This document shows, piece by piece, positions 1 through 8,990 of a stretch of DNA of 64,000 bases. Origin of the DNA: Streptomyces abyssalis (GTDB lineage Bacteria > Actinomycetota > Actinomycetes > Streptomycetales > Streptomycetaceae); assembly GCF_001751365.1 (NCBI RefSeq), contig NZ_LJGT01000038.1:845540-909539 (forward strand), in the 5' to 3' direction. Under the pieces are notes generated by a model that was not told the DNA's origin, did no database searches, and saw nothing but the letters and a program-made list of their open reading frames with translations. The translations under genes and the position numbers were made by a program. The number at the start of each line of letters is the position of its first letter. Within the stretch, counting starts at the first letter, position 1.

Positions 1-633
1 CACGTTGCCGAACGAGGCGGCCAGCAGGTAGCGGCCCTTCTCGCCCAGGCCGAGGGCCTCGGCGGTGCGCAGCGCGTCGTCGACGGTCGTGTACAGCTCG
101 TCGTTGATCTCGTGGCTGACGCCGTCCTCCTCGCCGCCGGTCGGGGTGATCTCGACCTCGAGGATGATCTTCGCGGCGGTGGCCTGGGCCAGCAGCTCCT
201 CGCCGATGTCCAGGTTGTCCTTGAGCGTCTCGGCGGAGCCGTCCCACATGTGGGACTGGAAGAGCGGGTTCTGGCCGGCGTCCACGCGCTCCTTGGAGAC
301 CGCGAGCAGCGGACGCACATACCCGTCGAGCTTGTCCTTCGGGCAGTGGTCGGTGTGCAGGGCGATGTTCACCGGGTACTTCTTCGCGACGATGTGCGCG
401 AACTCGGCCAGCGCGACCGCGCCGCTCACCATGTCCTTGCTGTACTGCCCGCCGAGGAACTCCGCACCGCCCGTGGAGATCTGGACGATGCCGTCGCTCT
501 CCGCCTCCGCGAAGCCGCGGAGGGCCGCGTGCAGGGTCTGCGTCGAGGTGACGTTGATGGCGGGGTAGGCGAACTTGCCCGCCTTCGCCCGGTCGAACAT
601 CTCGTTGTAGACCTCGGGGGTCGCGATGGGCAT
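1..633 (-). CDS. fba: Class II fructose-bisphosphate aldolase, C-terminus cut by window edge
   Basis: Cleaves fructose 1,6-bisphosphate to dihydroxyacetone phosphate and glyceraldehyde 3-phosphate in glycolysis, in the cytoplasm. The first 211 residues are present, beginning MPIATPEVYNEMFDRAK. They show the class II landmarks: the Ser/Gly substrate region (QISTGGAEFLGG), the zinc-binding stretch NIALHTDHCPK, and EVEITPTGGEEDG with the metal and catalytic acids. The ATG at 631-633 is preceded by an AAGGAG ribosome site. The gene lies downstream of pyrE on the same strand with a 225-bp gap, so it probably has its own promoter. The family is about 340 residues, so some 130 residues lie outside the window. 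Confidence 0.95.
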   Translation of the reverse strand, partial: MPIATPEVYNEMFDRAKAGKFAYPAINVTSTQTLHAALRGFAEAESDGIVQISTGGAEFLGGQYSKDMVSGAVALAEFAHIVAKKYPVNIALHTDHCPKDKLDGYVRPLLAVSKERVDAGQNPLFQSHMWDGSAETLKDNLDIGEELLAQATAAKIILEVEITPTGGEEDGVSHEINDELYTTVDDALRTAEALGLGEKGRYLLAASFGNV

Positions 634-858
634 CTGTCCGCTCCTTGGGGTGCGTATGGGCTCGCGTGTCGGCTCTGCTGCGGAGTCCGGATCCGGATCA
701 CCGCCGGGTCCCGGACCGGGCCGGCGGAAATCTGCGGATTCAACGGAACGACGTCATCGTCACCCCCATCCTCCCAGACGCACCCGGGTGCCCGGTCACA
801 GCACGAGCCACAGGAGGACGCGCTGCGGCTCCGCCGCGACGGGTCCGCTCCGGCTCCC

Positions 859-1395
859 TCACGCCAGGCCGAGATCCCCCAGGTCGTACGCGTGCAGGTA
901 CCTCACGCCCGCCTGCTCGACGGCCCGCGCCGCGCCGCGCTCCACGATGGTGGCCACCGCCACGACCTCCGCACCGGCCTCCCTCGCCGCCTCCACGGCG
1001 GTGAGCGGCGAGTTGCCCGTCGTGGAGGTGTCCTCGACGATCAGTACGCGCCGCCCCGCGATGTCCGGCCCTTCGATGCGTCGCTGCAGGCCGTGGGCCT
1101 TGCCCGCCTTCCGTACGACGAACGCGTCCAGCCTGCGGCCCCTGGCGGCCGCCGCGTGCAGCATCGACGAGGCGACCGGGTCGGCTCCGAGCGTCAGGCC
1201 GCCGACGGCGTCGAAGTCGAGACCGTCGGTGAGGTCCAGCATGACCTGGCCCGCGAGCGGCGCGGCCTCGCCGTCGAGGGTGATGCGGCGCAGGTCGATG
1301 TAGAAGTCCGCCTCCTGCCCGGAGGACAGGGTGACCTTGCCGTGCACGACGGCCTTTTCCTTGATCTGCCGCAGCAGCGCGTCTGCAGTGCTCAT
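859..1395 (-). CDS. pyrE: Orotate phosphoribosyltransferase
   Basis: Transfers the phosphoribosyl group of PRPP to orotate to give OMP, in pyrimidine synthesis. The 178-residue protein has the family's usual length. It carries the PRPP loop VLIVEDTSTTGNSP at about residues 116-129, and FYIDLRRITLDG near residue 31. Start is ATG at 1393-1395. It sits 33 bp downstream of the aldose epimerase gene on the same strand, so the two may share a transcript. Recognition rests on the PRPP motif and overall similarity. Confidence 0.93.
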   Translation of the reverse strand: MSTADALLRQIKEKAVVHGKVTLSSGQEADFYIDLRRITLDGEAAPLAGQVMLDLTDGLDFDAVGGLTLGADPVASSMLHAAAARGRRLDAFVVRKAGKAHGLQRRIEGPDIAGRRVLIVEDTSTTGNSPLTAVEAAREAGAEVVAVATIVERGAARAVEQAGVRYLHAYDLGDLGLA

Positions 1396-1428
1396 GGCCC
1401 GGAGCCTATGCGGGCCCGTGCGGAGGCT

Positions 1429-2247
1429 CTAAGAGAGGGGCCGCCACGTCCAGGCCGTGGAGATCTCCAGCGGCTGGATCGGCGTGACCAGGTGCGGGTG
1501 CGAGTTGAGGCCGTTGGGCGGGCCCGTCTGCGGCTCCACGCACACGGCGTCCGGCTGCTCGTCGTAGACGACGACCCACTCGGCACGGCTGGCGACCTTC
1601 ATCTCCAGAGCTCCCGGCCAGGTCAGGGTGACGTCGACGCCCTGCGGCATGCCGAAGCAGTCGTCCCAGGGACCGGGACGGGGCGCGATCCGCTTGCCCG
1701 TGGGGAGGTGGTCGACCCCGCGCTCCTCCTGCCACTCCGGGTCGAAGTCGATGCGTACGTCGCCGCTGCGTCCGCCGAGGTTGCGCAGGAACCAGGGATG
1801 CCAGCCGGCCTGGGCCGGGAAGCTGGCGTCGGCCGCCTCGATGCCGAGGGTGAGAGTGAGCCCCTCGCCGGCCTCGTCGAGCTCGACGATCTGCGTCACC
1901 CGGCCCTCCCACGGCCAGGGGTCGCTCAGTTCGTAGGTGAAGGCCGCCGAGCGTTCGTCGTGCCGCAGGGTGCTCCACGCCCCGTCGCGTACGGTGCCGT
2001 GGATCGCGTGCGGACCGCTGTCCAGGGGGAGTTGGTACAGCTCGCCGCCGCTGCGGAACCGGCCCTGGTCCGTACGGCCGCACCAGGGCACCATGACGAA
2101 CGCGCCGTACCTGTTGCCCTGCCGGAGCAGTTCCGTACCGCTGACCTTCAGCGAGGCGATACGGCAGCCCCGGTGGGGTTCGACGGTCAGCTCGGCGTTT
2201 CCGGCGCGGAGCGTGACGTCGGCGTCAGTGGTGGCGGTGTCAGTCAT
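1429..2247 (-). CDS. Aldose 1-epimerase family protein
   Basis: Family members interconvert alpha and beta anomers of hexoses or hexose 6-phosphates. The 272-residue product has the galactose mutarotase-like beta fold signature: an early HRGCRIASLKVSGTELL, RYGAFVMVPWCGR near residue 46, GPHAIHGTVRD carrying a conserved His near residue 79, and AGWHPWFLRN near residue 148 with the second catalytic His. The ATG at 2245-2247 is the first plausible start. It lies upstream of pyrE and close to it. The substrate cannot be read from the sequence. Confidence 0.85.
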   Translation of the reverse strand: MTDTATTDADVTLRAGNAELTVEPHRGCRIASLKVSGTELLRQGNRYGAFVMVPWCGRTDQGRFRSGGELYQLPLDSGPHAIHGTVRDGAWSTLRHDERSAAFTYELSDPWPWEGRVTQIVELDEAGEGLTLTLGIEAADASFPAQAGWHPWFLRNLGGRSGDVRIDFDPEWQEERGVDHLPTGKRIAPRPGPWDDCFGMPQGVDVTLTWPGALEMKVASRAEWVVVYDEQPDAVCVEPQTGPPNGLNSHPHLVTPIQPLEISTAWTWRPLS

Positions 2248-2366
2248 GACGCGACCCTAAACCTCGGCACTTCCCGGCAGAGCGCGACCCGGCCGTACTC
2301 CTGGGGCACGGTCCGGGCGCGGTCCCGCCACGGGCACGGCTCCCGTCGGCGGCGGTACGGACACGG

Positions 2367-3635
2367 TCAGCGGCGGCGGCGCAGGGCACGGCCGATGACC
2401 ACGGCTCCGGCGACCACGGCGGCCGCGGCGGGCGCGACCCAGCGCAGCGCGGCCGAGTTGGCGATGGGCTCCGGCAACGGGACGGGTGCGTACCGGCCGC
2501 GCGGCGGCGCGTGGTCGACCTCCTCGGCGCTGCGCCCGATCATCGTGCGGCGGGCGTGCGCCGCCTCGGCTTCGGCCGCCGCCTCGACCTCGGCCTCGTC
2601 GAGGGGCTCGTCGTCGTGGAGCGGGTCGAGGGAGGGCGGCGGAACCTCCGTGCCGAAGACGCCCTCACGCCCGGAGGGCCGCTCGTCCGGGGTCGGCTCG
2701 TCCTTGGGCTCGGCCTTGTCCTTGTGGTCCTCGGGCTCGTCCTTGGGCTCGGGCTGGGGCTTCGGCTTGTCCGCGGGCTTGGCCTTGCCTTCGTCCTCCG
2801 CCTTGTCCTTTGCCTTGGCCTTGGACTCCCCGGCCCCGTCCCCGGTCTTCTTCCCGCCCTTGGCCCGGTCGGCTTCCGGGCCCGCGGCCTTGTCCTGGGG
2901 CTTCGCCTTGTCGGCGGGCTTCGCCTTGTCCTCGGCCTTGGCCGCGGGCTTCGCCTTGTCCGCCGGCTTGGCCTCGGCCTTGGCCGCCTGGTCCTTGGCC
3001 GCGCCCGTCTGAGGTGCGGACGTCTGCGACTCGCGGTTGTCCGGGCCCGGGATGCCGGGGATCACGCGGTCGTTGTCGCCGGGCTCGCCGATGCCGCCCA
3101 CGGGACCTGCCGTCGCGGGTTCGGCGGCGGGAGCCTCCGGAGCGTCGAGCGTGCCGGGCGGGTTCTCCTGGATGCTGTCCGCGAGCGCCTTGCCGAAGCG
3201 TTCCAGCAGCCGCTGTCCGGCCGTCGCCGCCGCCTTCTGCTCGACGTCGTTGATCCGTCCGTCGCCCTTGACGGTGCCCGTGCAGACCAGGCGGGTGCCC
3301 TCGCCCTCCTTCGAGCGCCTCGGTACGACGGTGAGGTTCAGCCGCACGGAGCCGGTGCCCCGAGCCTCCGTACCGGTGCCCTTGACGGTGAACTCCTCAC
3401 CGCGGGACGTGACGGTCAGGCTGCCCCGGTAGGTGATCGTGGACCCGCCGACGCGGACACGCAGCCGGCCCTCGGTGGTGCCCCCGGTGCCCTTGGCGTT
3501 CGTACTCCCGGCGCTCCCGGCGCCTCCGGCGCTGTCGAGTTGCAGACCCGGCACGCAGCGCGCCACACGTTCGGGCTCAGCGAGCGCCGCCCGTACCGAC
3601 CCGACGGAAAACGGAACGTTCACCTCGTGCTCCAT
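2367..3635 (-). CDS. SRPBCC (CoxG-like) domain protein with Lys/Ala/Pro-rich linker and C-terminal membrane anchor
   Basis: The N-terminal 150 or so residues (MEHEVNVPFSVGSVRAALAEPERVARCVPGLQL) match the SRPBCC/CoxG ligand-binding fold found in CO-dehydrogenase accessory proteins. They are followed by about 180 residues of charged low-complexity sequence with repeated KPADKAKP-like units, then a hydrophobic segment (ALRWVAPAAAAVVAGAVVIG) ending in Arg residues. The last is a tail-type membrane anchor that would place the SRPBCC domain in the cytoplasm. The open frame runs far upstream, but this ATG marks where the recognisable domain begins. No CO-dehydrogenase genes are nearby, so the role is unknown. 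Confidence 0.78.
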   Translation of the reverse strand: MEHEVNVPFSVGSVRAALAEPERVARCVPGLQLDSAGGAGSAGSTNAKGTGGTTEGRLRVRVGGSTITYRGSLTVTSRGEEFTVKGTGTEARGTGSVRLNLTVVPRRSKEGEGTRLVCTGTVKGDGRINDVEQKAAATAGQRLLERFGKALADSIQENPPGTLDAPEAPAAEPATAGPVGGIGEPGDNDRVIPGIPGPDNRESQTSAPQTGAAKDQAAKAEAKPADKAKPAAKAEDKAKPADKAKPQDKAAGPEADRAKGGKKTGDGAGESKAKAKDKAEDEGKAKPADKPKPQPEPKDEPEDHKDKAEPKDEPTPDERPSGREGVFGTEVPPPSLDPLHDDEPLDEAEVEAAAEAEAAHARRTMIGRSAEEVDHAPPRGRYAPVPLPEPIANSAALRWVAPAAAAVVAGAVVIGRALRRRR

Positions 3636-3739
3636 AGGGCGGAGCCTACCCACCGCACCCCGTACATGTGACCGGTCGGCACTGTTCCGCCGCGCAGCGC
3701 ACCCGCCTGGGCGCGGGCCGGGTCCGGTGCGTGAGCGCC

Positions 3740-5401
3740 TCAGTGACGGGGATGCGTGAGCGTGGAGGGCGGAAGGCCCGTCAGACGGTCGCGTTCCGCA
3801 CGCAGCCCGGCCGTTCGCAGTTGATGCGGAGTCAGCGGACGCAGCGGTGACGCGGCGTCGGCACCGCTGCGGGACCCGGCGACCCCGTCGAACCCGGCAA
3901 CCCCGTCGAGACCGTCGAGCCCGGCCCCGCCGCCGGCGGAGCTGAGAGCGGTGAGCGTGGTCCGCTGCGCGCCGTTCGACGCGAGCACGAACCCCCAGTC
4001 GCGGGGGCTGCGCACCACGTACGGCGAGGTGCGCAGCCCCGCGGAACGAAGGGTCGCCTCCACCGTCCAGTACGTGCGGGGCTGCGCGGCGGCCGCGCCC
4101 GCGTGGACGGCGAAGCGGCCGTCGGGTGCGAGCACGCGGCGCACGAGCCCGTAGAACTCGTGCGAGTAGAGCTTCGCGCTGTCCCGTACGGCGGGGTCGG
4201 GAAGGTCCGAGATCACGACGTCGTACGGTGCCGCGCCCGGGGTCCGCACGCGCTCCCGCAGCCGGTCGAAGGGGTCGCCGCCGGTTTCGACGCGTACGCG
4301 CGGGTCGTCGTACGCGTCCTTGTTGAGCCGCCGCAGACCGGGGTCCGTGCGTGCCAACTCCGCTGCGGCCCGGTCGCGTTCGAGGACCGTCACCGCCCGC
4401 ACCCGTGTGTGCCTGAGCACTTCGCGCACTACCAGGCCGTCCGCGCCGCCCAGGATCAGCACCCGTTCGTGCGGGCCGTCCGCCATGGCGGGCCGTACGA
4501 GCGCGGCGGGGTAGCGGTTCCCTTCGGCGGAGGAGGCCCGCAGCCGCCCGTCCAGGTAGAACCGCAGCGGTTCGGCGCCGCTCCGGTACGCCGTGGGGTC
4601 CGGGTCGCCGGTGAGGACCGCCTCCTGCTGGCCGTCGCGGACGGCGACTCGCACGTGCTGCCCGTACACCGCGTGCCGTGCCGCGCGCTCGAAGGAGGCC
4701 ACGAACGCGGTGGCGGCGATCAGCAGCAGCACCACCGCGCCGTTCACCGCCAGCAGCCACCAGCGCACGCGGGCACTGACGTCGTGACGGAAGAGCCACA
4801 GCACGACGACCCCGCCCGCGCACACGTTCACCACGCCCGTCAGCAGAGCACCCGTCAGCTGTCCGAAGAACGGCAGCAGCAGGAAGGGGAAGGTCAGCCC
4901 GCCGACGAGGGCACCCACGTAGTCGGCGGCGAAGAGGTCGGCGAGGGCACCGCCGGCGTCCTGCTTGCGGATGCGCTGGATGAGAGTCATCAGCAGCGGC
5001 ATCTCGGCACCGATCAGCACCCCGATGGCCAGGGAGAAGCCGACGAGCGCGACGCGCGCACCGCCGAACCAGGCGAAGCTCGCGTAGAGCGCGATCGCCG
5101 AGCCGCCGCCGACGAGGGCGAGCAGCGCCTCCACGACGGCGAATCCGGTGGCCGCGCGGCAGCGCAGCCGCTTGGCGAGCAGCGAACCGATGCCCATCGC
5201 GAAGACCATCACGGACAGCACGACCGACGCCTGCGTGACCGAGTCGCCCGACAAGTACGAGGCGAGCGCGACGAGTTCGAGCTCGTAGACGAGGCCGCAG
5301 GCGGCACACACGAAGACCGAGGCGAGGACGAGCCCGCGCCCGAGCCCGACGGGCACGGGCAGCCGCGCGTCCTGGGACTGGGCGAGGGGACGGTCGATCA
5401 T
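3740..5401 (-). CDS. Membrane-bound polyamine aminopropyltransferase (spermidine synthase-like)
   Basis: 553 residues. The N-terminal part (about residues 20-235) is a series of hydrophobic segments, probably seven helices. The C-terminal half is a spermidine-synthase methyltransferase-like fold with the nucleotide-binding motif [16 protein letters not shown], an acidic strand-end motif in VTVLERD, and [11 protein letters not shown]. Family members move an aminopropyl group from decarboxylated SAM to a diamine, but the fused multi-helix form is poorly characterised and may use another acceptor. The start ATG has only a weak ribosome site. It is transcribed alone or ahead of the SRPBCC gene (104-bp gap). 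Confidence 0.85.
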   Translation of the reverse strand: MIDRPLAQSQDARLPVPVGLGRGLVLASVFVCAACGLVYELELVALASYLSGDSVTQASVVLSVMVFAMGIGSLLAKRLRCRAATGFAVVEALLALVGGGSAIALYASFAWFGGARVALVGFSLAIGVLIGAEMPLLMTLIQRIRKQDAGGALADLFAADYVGALVGGLTFPFLLLPFFGQLTGALLTGVVNVCAGGVVVLWLFRHDVSARVRWWLLAVNGAVVLLLIAATAFVASFERAARHAVYGQHVRVAVRDGQQEAVLTGDPDPTAYRSGAEPLRFYLDGRLRASSAEGNRYPAALVRPAMADGPHERVLILGGADGLVVREVLRHTRVRAVTVLERDRAAAELARTDPGLRRLNKDAYDDPRVRVETGGDPFDRLRERVRTPGAAPYDVVISDLPDPAVRDSAKLYSHEFYGLVRRVLAPDGRFAVHAGAAAAQPRTYWTVEATLRSAGLRTSPYVVRSPRDWGFVLASNGAQRTTLTALSSAGGGAGLDGLDGVAGFDGVAGSRSGADAASPLRPLTPHQLRTAGLRAERDRLTGLPPSTLTHPRH

Positions 5402-5513
5402 GCCGCGAACGCTACGTCACGCTTTTTACACACTTCGTCACCCACACGCGTGCCTTCGCGGCAAAACATGCGCAGTGAAGCGGCCGGAAGCACGAGCGGT
5501 GCCAGACGCCCGA

Positions 5514-6086
5514 CTACCGCGCCGCCGCGGGGCGTTCGGCCGCCCCTGCCGGCACCGCGGCCGGAGTGCCACGCCTGCCCACGTGGCAACGGACCACGCG
5601 GGTACGGGTGGAGACCAGCCGGCCCTCCTGCGGATACGAATGCCACGTGCGCCAGCGCACGTTGCCCGCGGAGCGCTGCACCAGCAGCGCGGTGAACGCG
5701 TGCGGGGCGCCGGGGAACGTACCGGCGAGACCGCCGGGATGGTCGGAGACCAGGTCGAGCAACTCCTGTGCGCGGCCCGCGAAAGAGCCGGGCGTCAGCA
5801 CCTCGACGCGCGCCGCGAAGTCGTAGTCGAACTCGCCGGCCCGTCTGGAGACGCCGAGCGGCAGCGGCGTGCTGCCGCCGGGCATGCAGGCGACGGTCTC
5901 GGAGCAGATGCGGCCGTCCTCTTCGAGCAGCACCTGATGGGATGCGCCGAGCAGCCTCAACTGCACTGTGGCGGTGCCGAGTTCCAGCTCGCGCTGGGCG
6001 AGCGCGGGAAGCGGCTCGCGGCCGAGCGCCCACGCGAGGTCGCCCGCGCGGGTGTCGGTGTAGGGGGTGGAGAGAGTGGTGAGCAT
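5514..6086 (-). CDS. DUF2617 family protein
   Basis: 190 residues starting MLTTLSTPYTDTRAGDLAWALG. It matches the actinobacterial DUF2617 family from memory; no enzymatic motif is visible. The ATG at 6084-6086 is preferred because the frame further upstream is low-quality sequence. It is the next gene upstream of the aminopropyltransferase on the same strand, 112 bp away, as is common in Streptomyces. Function unknown. Confidence 0.75.
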   Translation of the reverse strand: MLTTLSTPYTDTRAGDLAWALGREPLPALAQRELELGTATVQLRLLGASHQVLLEEDGRICSETVACMPGGSTPLPLGVSRRAGEFDYDFAARVEVLTPGSFAGRAQELLDLVSDHPGGLAGTFPGAPHAFTALLVQRSAGNVRWRTWHSYPQEGRLVSTRTRVVRCHVGRRGTPAAVPAGAAERPAAAR

Positions 6087-6413
6087 GGGTCGGCTCCGCA
6101 AGCACACAGTGGAGGGGTGAGCCGGGCGCGTCTCTCGACGAGTGACCAGGGGCCGTGCGCCGTCGGCTCGTACCCACGCCAAGTCCGGGGATACGGAATC
6201 ACCGAATCATGAAATGTGTACTACCACAGCTGTATCGCCCAACTTCTCCGGGTTTCCATCCCCCCGGGGGCCAGGCAGTTCAGATGTTCAACTGCCGGGC
6301 CCTCGACGGAGGAACGGATTGCCTGTAGTGCGGGGCGAGACGGGACGGCCCGCCGGCAGACCAGGAGCCTGTCCTGCTGCAGCGGGCCGTGAGCCTGTTG
6401 TCGCGACGAGCGG
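6087..6413. other. Intergenic region, 327 bp, with one hairpin
   Basis: No convincing gene on either strand. A 7-bp stem at 6274-6296 (GGCAGTT, 9-nt loop, AACTGCC) could end transcription of the small membrane-protein gene on the minus strand. The rest presumably holds the promoter of the DUF2617 gene. Confidence 0.4.
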
Positions 6414-6656
6414 TCAGGAGCCGCCGCCACCACCGCCACCGCAGCCGCCGCCACCGCCGCCGCACGAGTGGCCACCGCCGCCGTCACCGCCGCTGCCGCC
6501 GGAGTCACCTGCCCACCAGCCGCCGGCCGCCGCACCGCCGCCGCCGGAGTAGCCGCCGCCACGCCGCTTGCTGCCGCCCTTGGAGCTCTTCGAAACGGCG
6601 GCGACGATCGCGATGACGATCACCGCCACGACTATGAACACGAAGACCTTGCCCAT
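6414..6656 (-). CDS. Small membrane protein with Gly/Cys/His-rich tail
   Basis: 80 residues. MGKVFVFIVVAVIVIAIVAAV forms one N-terminal membrane helix. It is followed by a basic patch (KSSKGGSKRRGGG) and about 45 residues of almost pure glycine with a few Ser, Cys and His, including HSCGGGGGGC near the end. A GAGGGGG ribosome site precedes the ATG at 6654-6656. The tail is low complexity, so similarity searches would not be informative. It may be a membrane-tethered metal-binding or structural peptide; this is inference only. Confidence 0.6.
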   Translation of the reverse strand: MGKVFVFIVVAVIVIAIVAAVSKSSKGGSKRRGGGYSGGGGAAAGGWWAGDSGGSGGDGGGGHSCGGGGGGCGGGGGGGS

Positions 6657-7001
6657 TTGCGTTTCCCCCTCATCTCCGCGGCGCCGCCAGGCACCGCTCC
6701 GATCTCGCTGCTCCGGCGGGCATCCCGCGGACGCCCGCAAGCCGGCACCTGGCCGGCGTGAACCGGCTTCTGCCCGGAGTCCGCGGCGTCAAAGCAGAGT
6801 TGAGCAAGACCAGAGGTTCACACACGCACGGAGACGCACCACACCGGGCCATCCGGGCATCCGGCGCACCCCGGCTACACCGAATGCCCGGTACGGATGC
6901 GGATGCCCCATGTCGCACTTAGCGTCGTCCCCGCAACCACTGTGTACGGAACGTGCTCGTCCGCACGCTCTCCGCATCCGTCCTGGAGAAGGAGCATCCG
7001 C
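6657..7001. other. Divergent intergenic region, 345 bp
   Basis: Lies between the start of the small membrane-protein gene (minus) and the CHRD gene (plus) and must hold both promoters. No repeat, RNA gene or clear operator was seen. Confidence 0.4.
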
Positions 7002-7493
7002 ATGCGCGTATCCACTGCAGCCGTCGCCGCCGCACTCGGTGCCGCGGCCATGCTGGCCTCGACGGCCGGCACCGCCACCGCCGCCCCGGCCGACCCCGTC
7101 GGCGGCCACGGCAAGCACACCGTGAGCCTCGACGGTGCCCAGGAGGTCCCCGGCCCCGGTGACCCCGACGGCAGCGGCGTCTTCAAGTACCAGATCAAGC
7201 ACCGGACGCTCTGCTACAAGCTCAGCGTCCAGAACATCGCTCCCCCCACCGCCGCCCACATCCACTTCGGCCAGAGCGACGAGGCGGGACCCATCGCCGT
7301 CCTGCTGAACACGCCGCCCGCGGACGGCACGTCCAAGGGATGCATCCGCGCCCAGCGGACCCAGACACCCGAGAACGCCGACCAGGTCCTGACCCGCTGG
7401 GAGCTGGACGGCATCAAGCGGAACCCGTTCTTCTTCTATGTCAACGTCCACAACGCCGAGTTCCCTGCCGGAGCCGTCCGCGGCAACCTCTGA
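7002..7493 (+). CDS. Secreted CHRD domain protein
   Basis: 163 residues. The first 28 or so (MRVSTAAVAAALGAAAMLASTAGTATAAPA) are a signal peptide with an Ala-rich cleavage region. The rest is a CHRD domain (first described in chordin) with HTVSLDGAQEVPGPGDPDGSG, AHIHFGQ and FYVNVHNAEFPAGAVRGNL. Bacterial CHRD proteins are exported and of unknown role. Start ATG at 7002 is chosen for its GGAGAAGGAG ribosome site and the signal peptide that follows. A strong hairpin follows the stop codon. Confidence 0.88.
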   Translation: MRVSTAAVAAALGAAAMLASTAGTATAAPADPVGGHGKHTVSLDGAQEVPGPGDPDGSGVFKYQIKHRTLCYKLSVQNIAPPTAAHIHFGQSDEAGPIAVLLNTPPADGTSKGCIRAQRTQTPENADQVLTRWELDGIKRNPFFFYVNVHNAEFPAGAVRGNL

Positions 7494-7514
7494 TCACGCC
7501 GCACCGGTAGCCGC

Positions 7515-7547
7515 GCCCGCCCCTGGCCCGAGGGCCGAGGGGCGGGC
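7515..7547 (+). terminator. GC-rich hairpin terminator after the CHRD gene
   Basis: CCCGCCCC-T-GGCCC pairs with GGGCC-GA-GGGGCGGG around a 2-nt loop, 22 bp past the CHRD stop. There is no T tract, as is usual in Streptomyces. Confidence 0.6.
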
Positions 7548-7766
7548 GGGCGCTCGCCGCCGAGGTCCACGAGCGGACGCTCCGGCTTCCGCGGCGGCCC
7601 GCGCGCGTGGCCCCGGGTGCTTCCCGCAAGGCTGCTCACCTGTCCGTTCGATAGCCTCTGCGCGAAAGCCTCTGCGCGAAGCGCGCCCTGCGCGCCCCGC
7701 GTGGACGCGTCCCGGACGGTTGCCGTCCGGCGTGAGGAGTCGGTGGGGACGGGAGTTGGTGCGGAC

Positions 7767-8939
7767 ATGAGCGACAGGCCACTGCTGAACCGCAGGCTGG
7801 AGGGGCACGGCTCGACGATCTTCGCGGAGATGTCGGCCCTTGCCGTCAGGACCGGGGCGATCAACCTGGGTCAGGGCTTCCCGGACACCGACGGCCCCGA
7901 ATCCGTACGGGAAGCCGCCGTACGGGCCCTCCGGGACGGACGCGGCAACCAGTACCCTCCCGGCCCCGGCATCCCCGAACTGCGCACCGCCGTCACCGAG
8001 CACCAACAGCGCTTCTACGGCCTGAACTTCGACCCCGACACGGAAGTCCTGGTCACCGCGGGGGCGACCGAGGCCATCGCCGCCTCGATGCTCGCCCTCC
8101 TGGAGCCGGGCGACGAGGTCATCGCCTTCGAGCCGTTCTACGACTCCTACGCCGCCTCGATCGCCATGGCCGGCGCCACCCGCGTGCCCCTCACGCTCCG
8201 CGCCCCCGGCTTCCGCCCCGACCTCGAGGCCCTGCGCGACGCGATCACCCCGCGCACGCGCCTGCTGCTGCTCAACAGCCCGCACAACCCCACCGGCATG
8301 GTGCTCACCCAGGAGGAAGCCACGGCCATCGCCGCCCTGGCCGTCGAGCGCGACCTGCTCGTGGTCACCGACGAGGTCTACGAACACCTCGTCTTCGACG
8401 GCGAGCACACGCCGCTCATCTCCCTTCCCGGCATGCGTGACCGCACCGTCTCCATCTCCTCCTCCGGCAAGACCTTCTCCTTCACCGGCTGGAAGGTGGG
8501 CTGGGTCACGGCGTCCGCCGCACTCGTGGCCGCGGTCCGCACCGCCAAGCAGTACCTGACGTACGTCAGTGCGGGCCCGTTCCAGTACGCGGTCGCCGAG
8601 GCACTCCGGCTCCCGGACGGCTACTTCACCGAGTTCCGCGAGGACCTGCGCGCCAAGCGCGCCATCCTGGGCGACGGGCTCGCCGAAGCGGGCTTCCAGG
8701 TCTTCCGCCCCCAGGGCACGTACTTCATCACCACCGACATCACGGCCCTCGGCGAGAAGGACGGCATCCCCTTCTGCCTCGGCCTTCCCGAACGGTGCGG
8801 AGTCGTCGCCGTCCCCACCGCCGTCTTCTACGACGACCCGGACGCCGGACGCAGCCACGTCCGCTTCGCCTTCTGCAAGCAGCCGAACGTGCTGGCCGAG
8901 GCCGTCACACGGCTGAAGGGTGCGACTCTGCGGGCCTGA
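7767..8939 (+). CDS. PLP-dependent aminotransferase, class I/II (fold type I)
   Basis: 390 residues. The N-terminus has INLGQGFPDTDGP and NQYPPGPGIPELR. Later come the cofactor motifs NSPHNPTGMVL, VTDEVYEHLVF and SSSGKTFSFTGWKVGW, whose Lys forms the Schiff base. This pattern fits the KAT/methionine aminotransferase (YbdL/DapC-like) branch; the amino donor is not certain. Start ATG at 7767 has a poor ribosome site, and an upstream GTG near 7730 is possible. It is convergent with the downstream GntR regulator gene and appears monocistronic. Confidence 0.9.
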   Translation: MSDRPLLNRRLEGHGSTIFAEMSALAVRTGAINLGQGFPDTDGPESVREAAVRALRDGRGNQYPPGPGIPELRTAVTEHQQRFYGLNFDPDTEVLVTAGATEAIAASMLALLEPGDEVIAFEPFYDSYAASIAMAGATRVPLTLRAPGFRPDLEALRDAITPRTRLLLLNSPHNPTGMVLTQEEATAIAALAVERDLLVVTDEVYEHLVFDGEHTPLISLPGMRDRTVSISSSGKTFSFTGWKVGWVTASAALVAAVRTAKQYLTYVSAGPFQYAVAEALRLPDGYFTEFREDLRAKRAILGDGLAEAGFQVFRPQGTYFITTDITALGEKDGIPFCLGLPERCGVVAVPTAVFYDDPDAGRSHVRFAFCKQPNVLAEAVTRLKGATLRA

Positions 8940-8990
8940 CCAGGAGGCGGCGGACGGCGCGGCCGGTTCAACCGTCGCGGCAGCGCCCGT

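Noticed and set aside
112..3012. 966-codon open frame on the plus strand
   Set aside because: It is the antisense shadow of fba, pyrE, the epimerase and the SRPBCC gene; it has no domain, and high GC keeps such frames open.
2367..5309. 980-codon frame joining the SRPBCC gene to upstream sequence
   Set aside because: The upstream part is Arg-rich antisense/out-of-frame sequence over the aminopropyltransferase gene; the real start is at 3635.
6142..6552. Plus-strand Pro-rich protein
   Set aside because: Antisense of the glycine-tail gene; proline runs are the complement of glycine codons.
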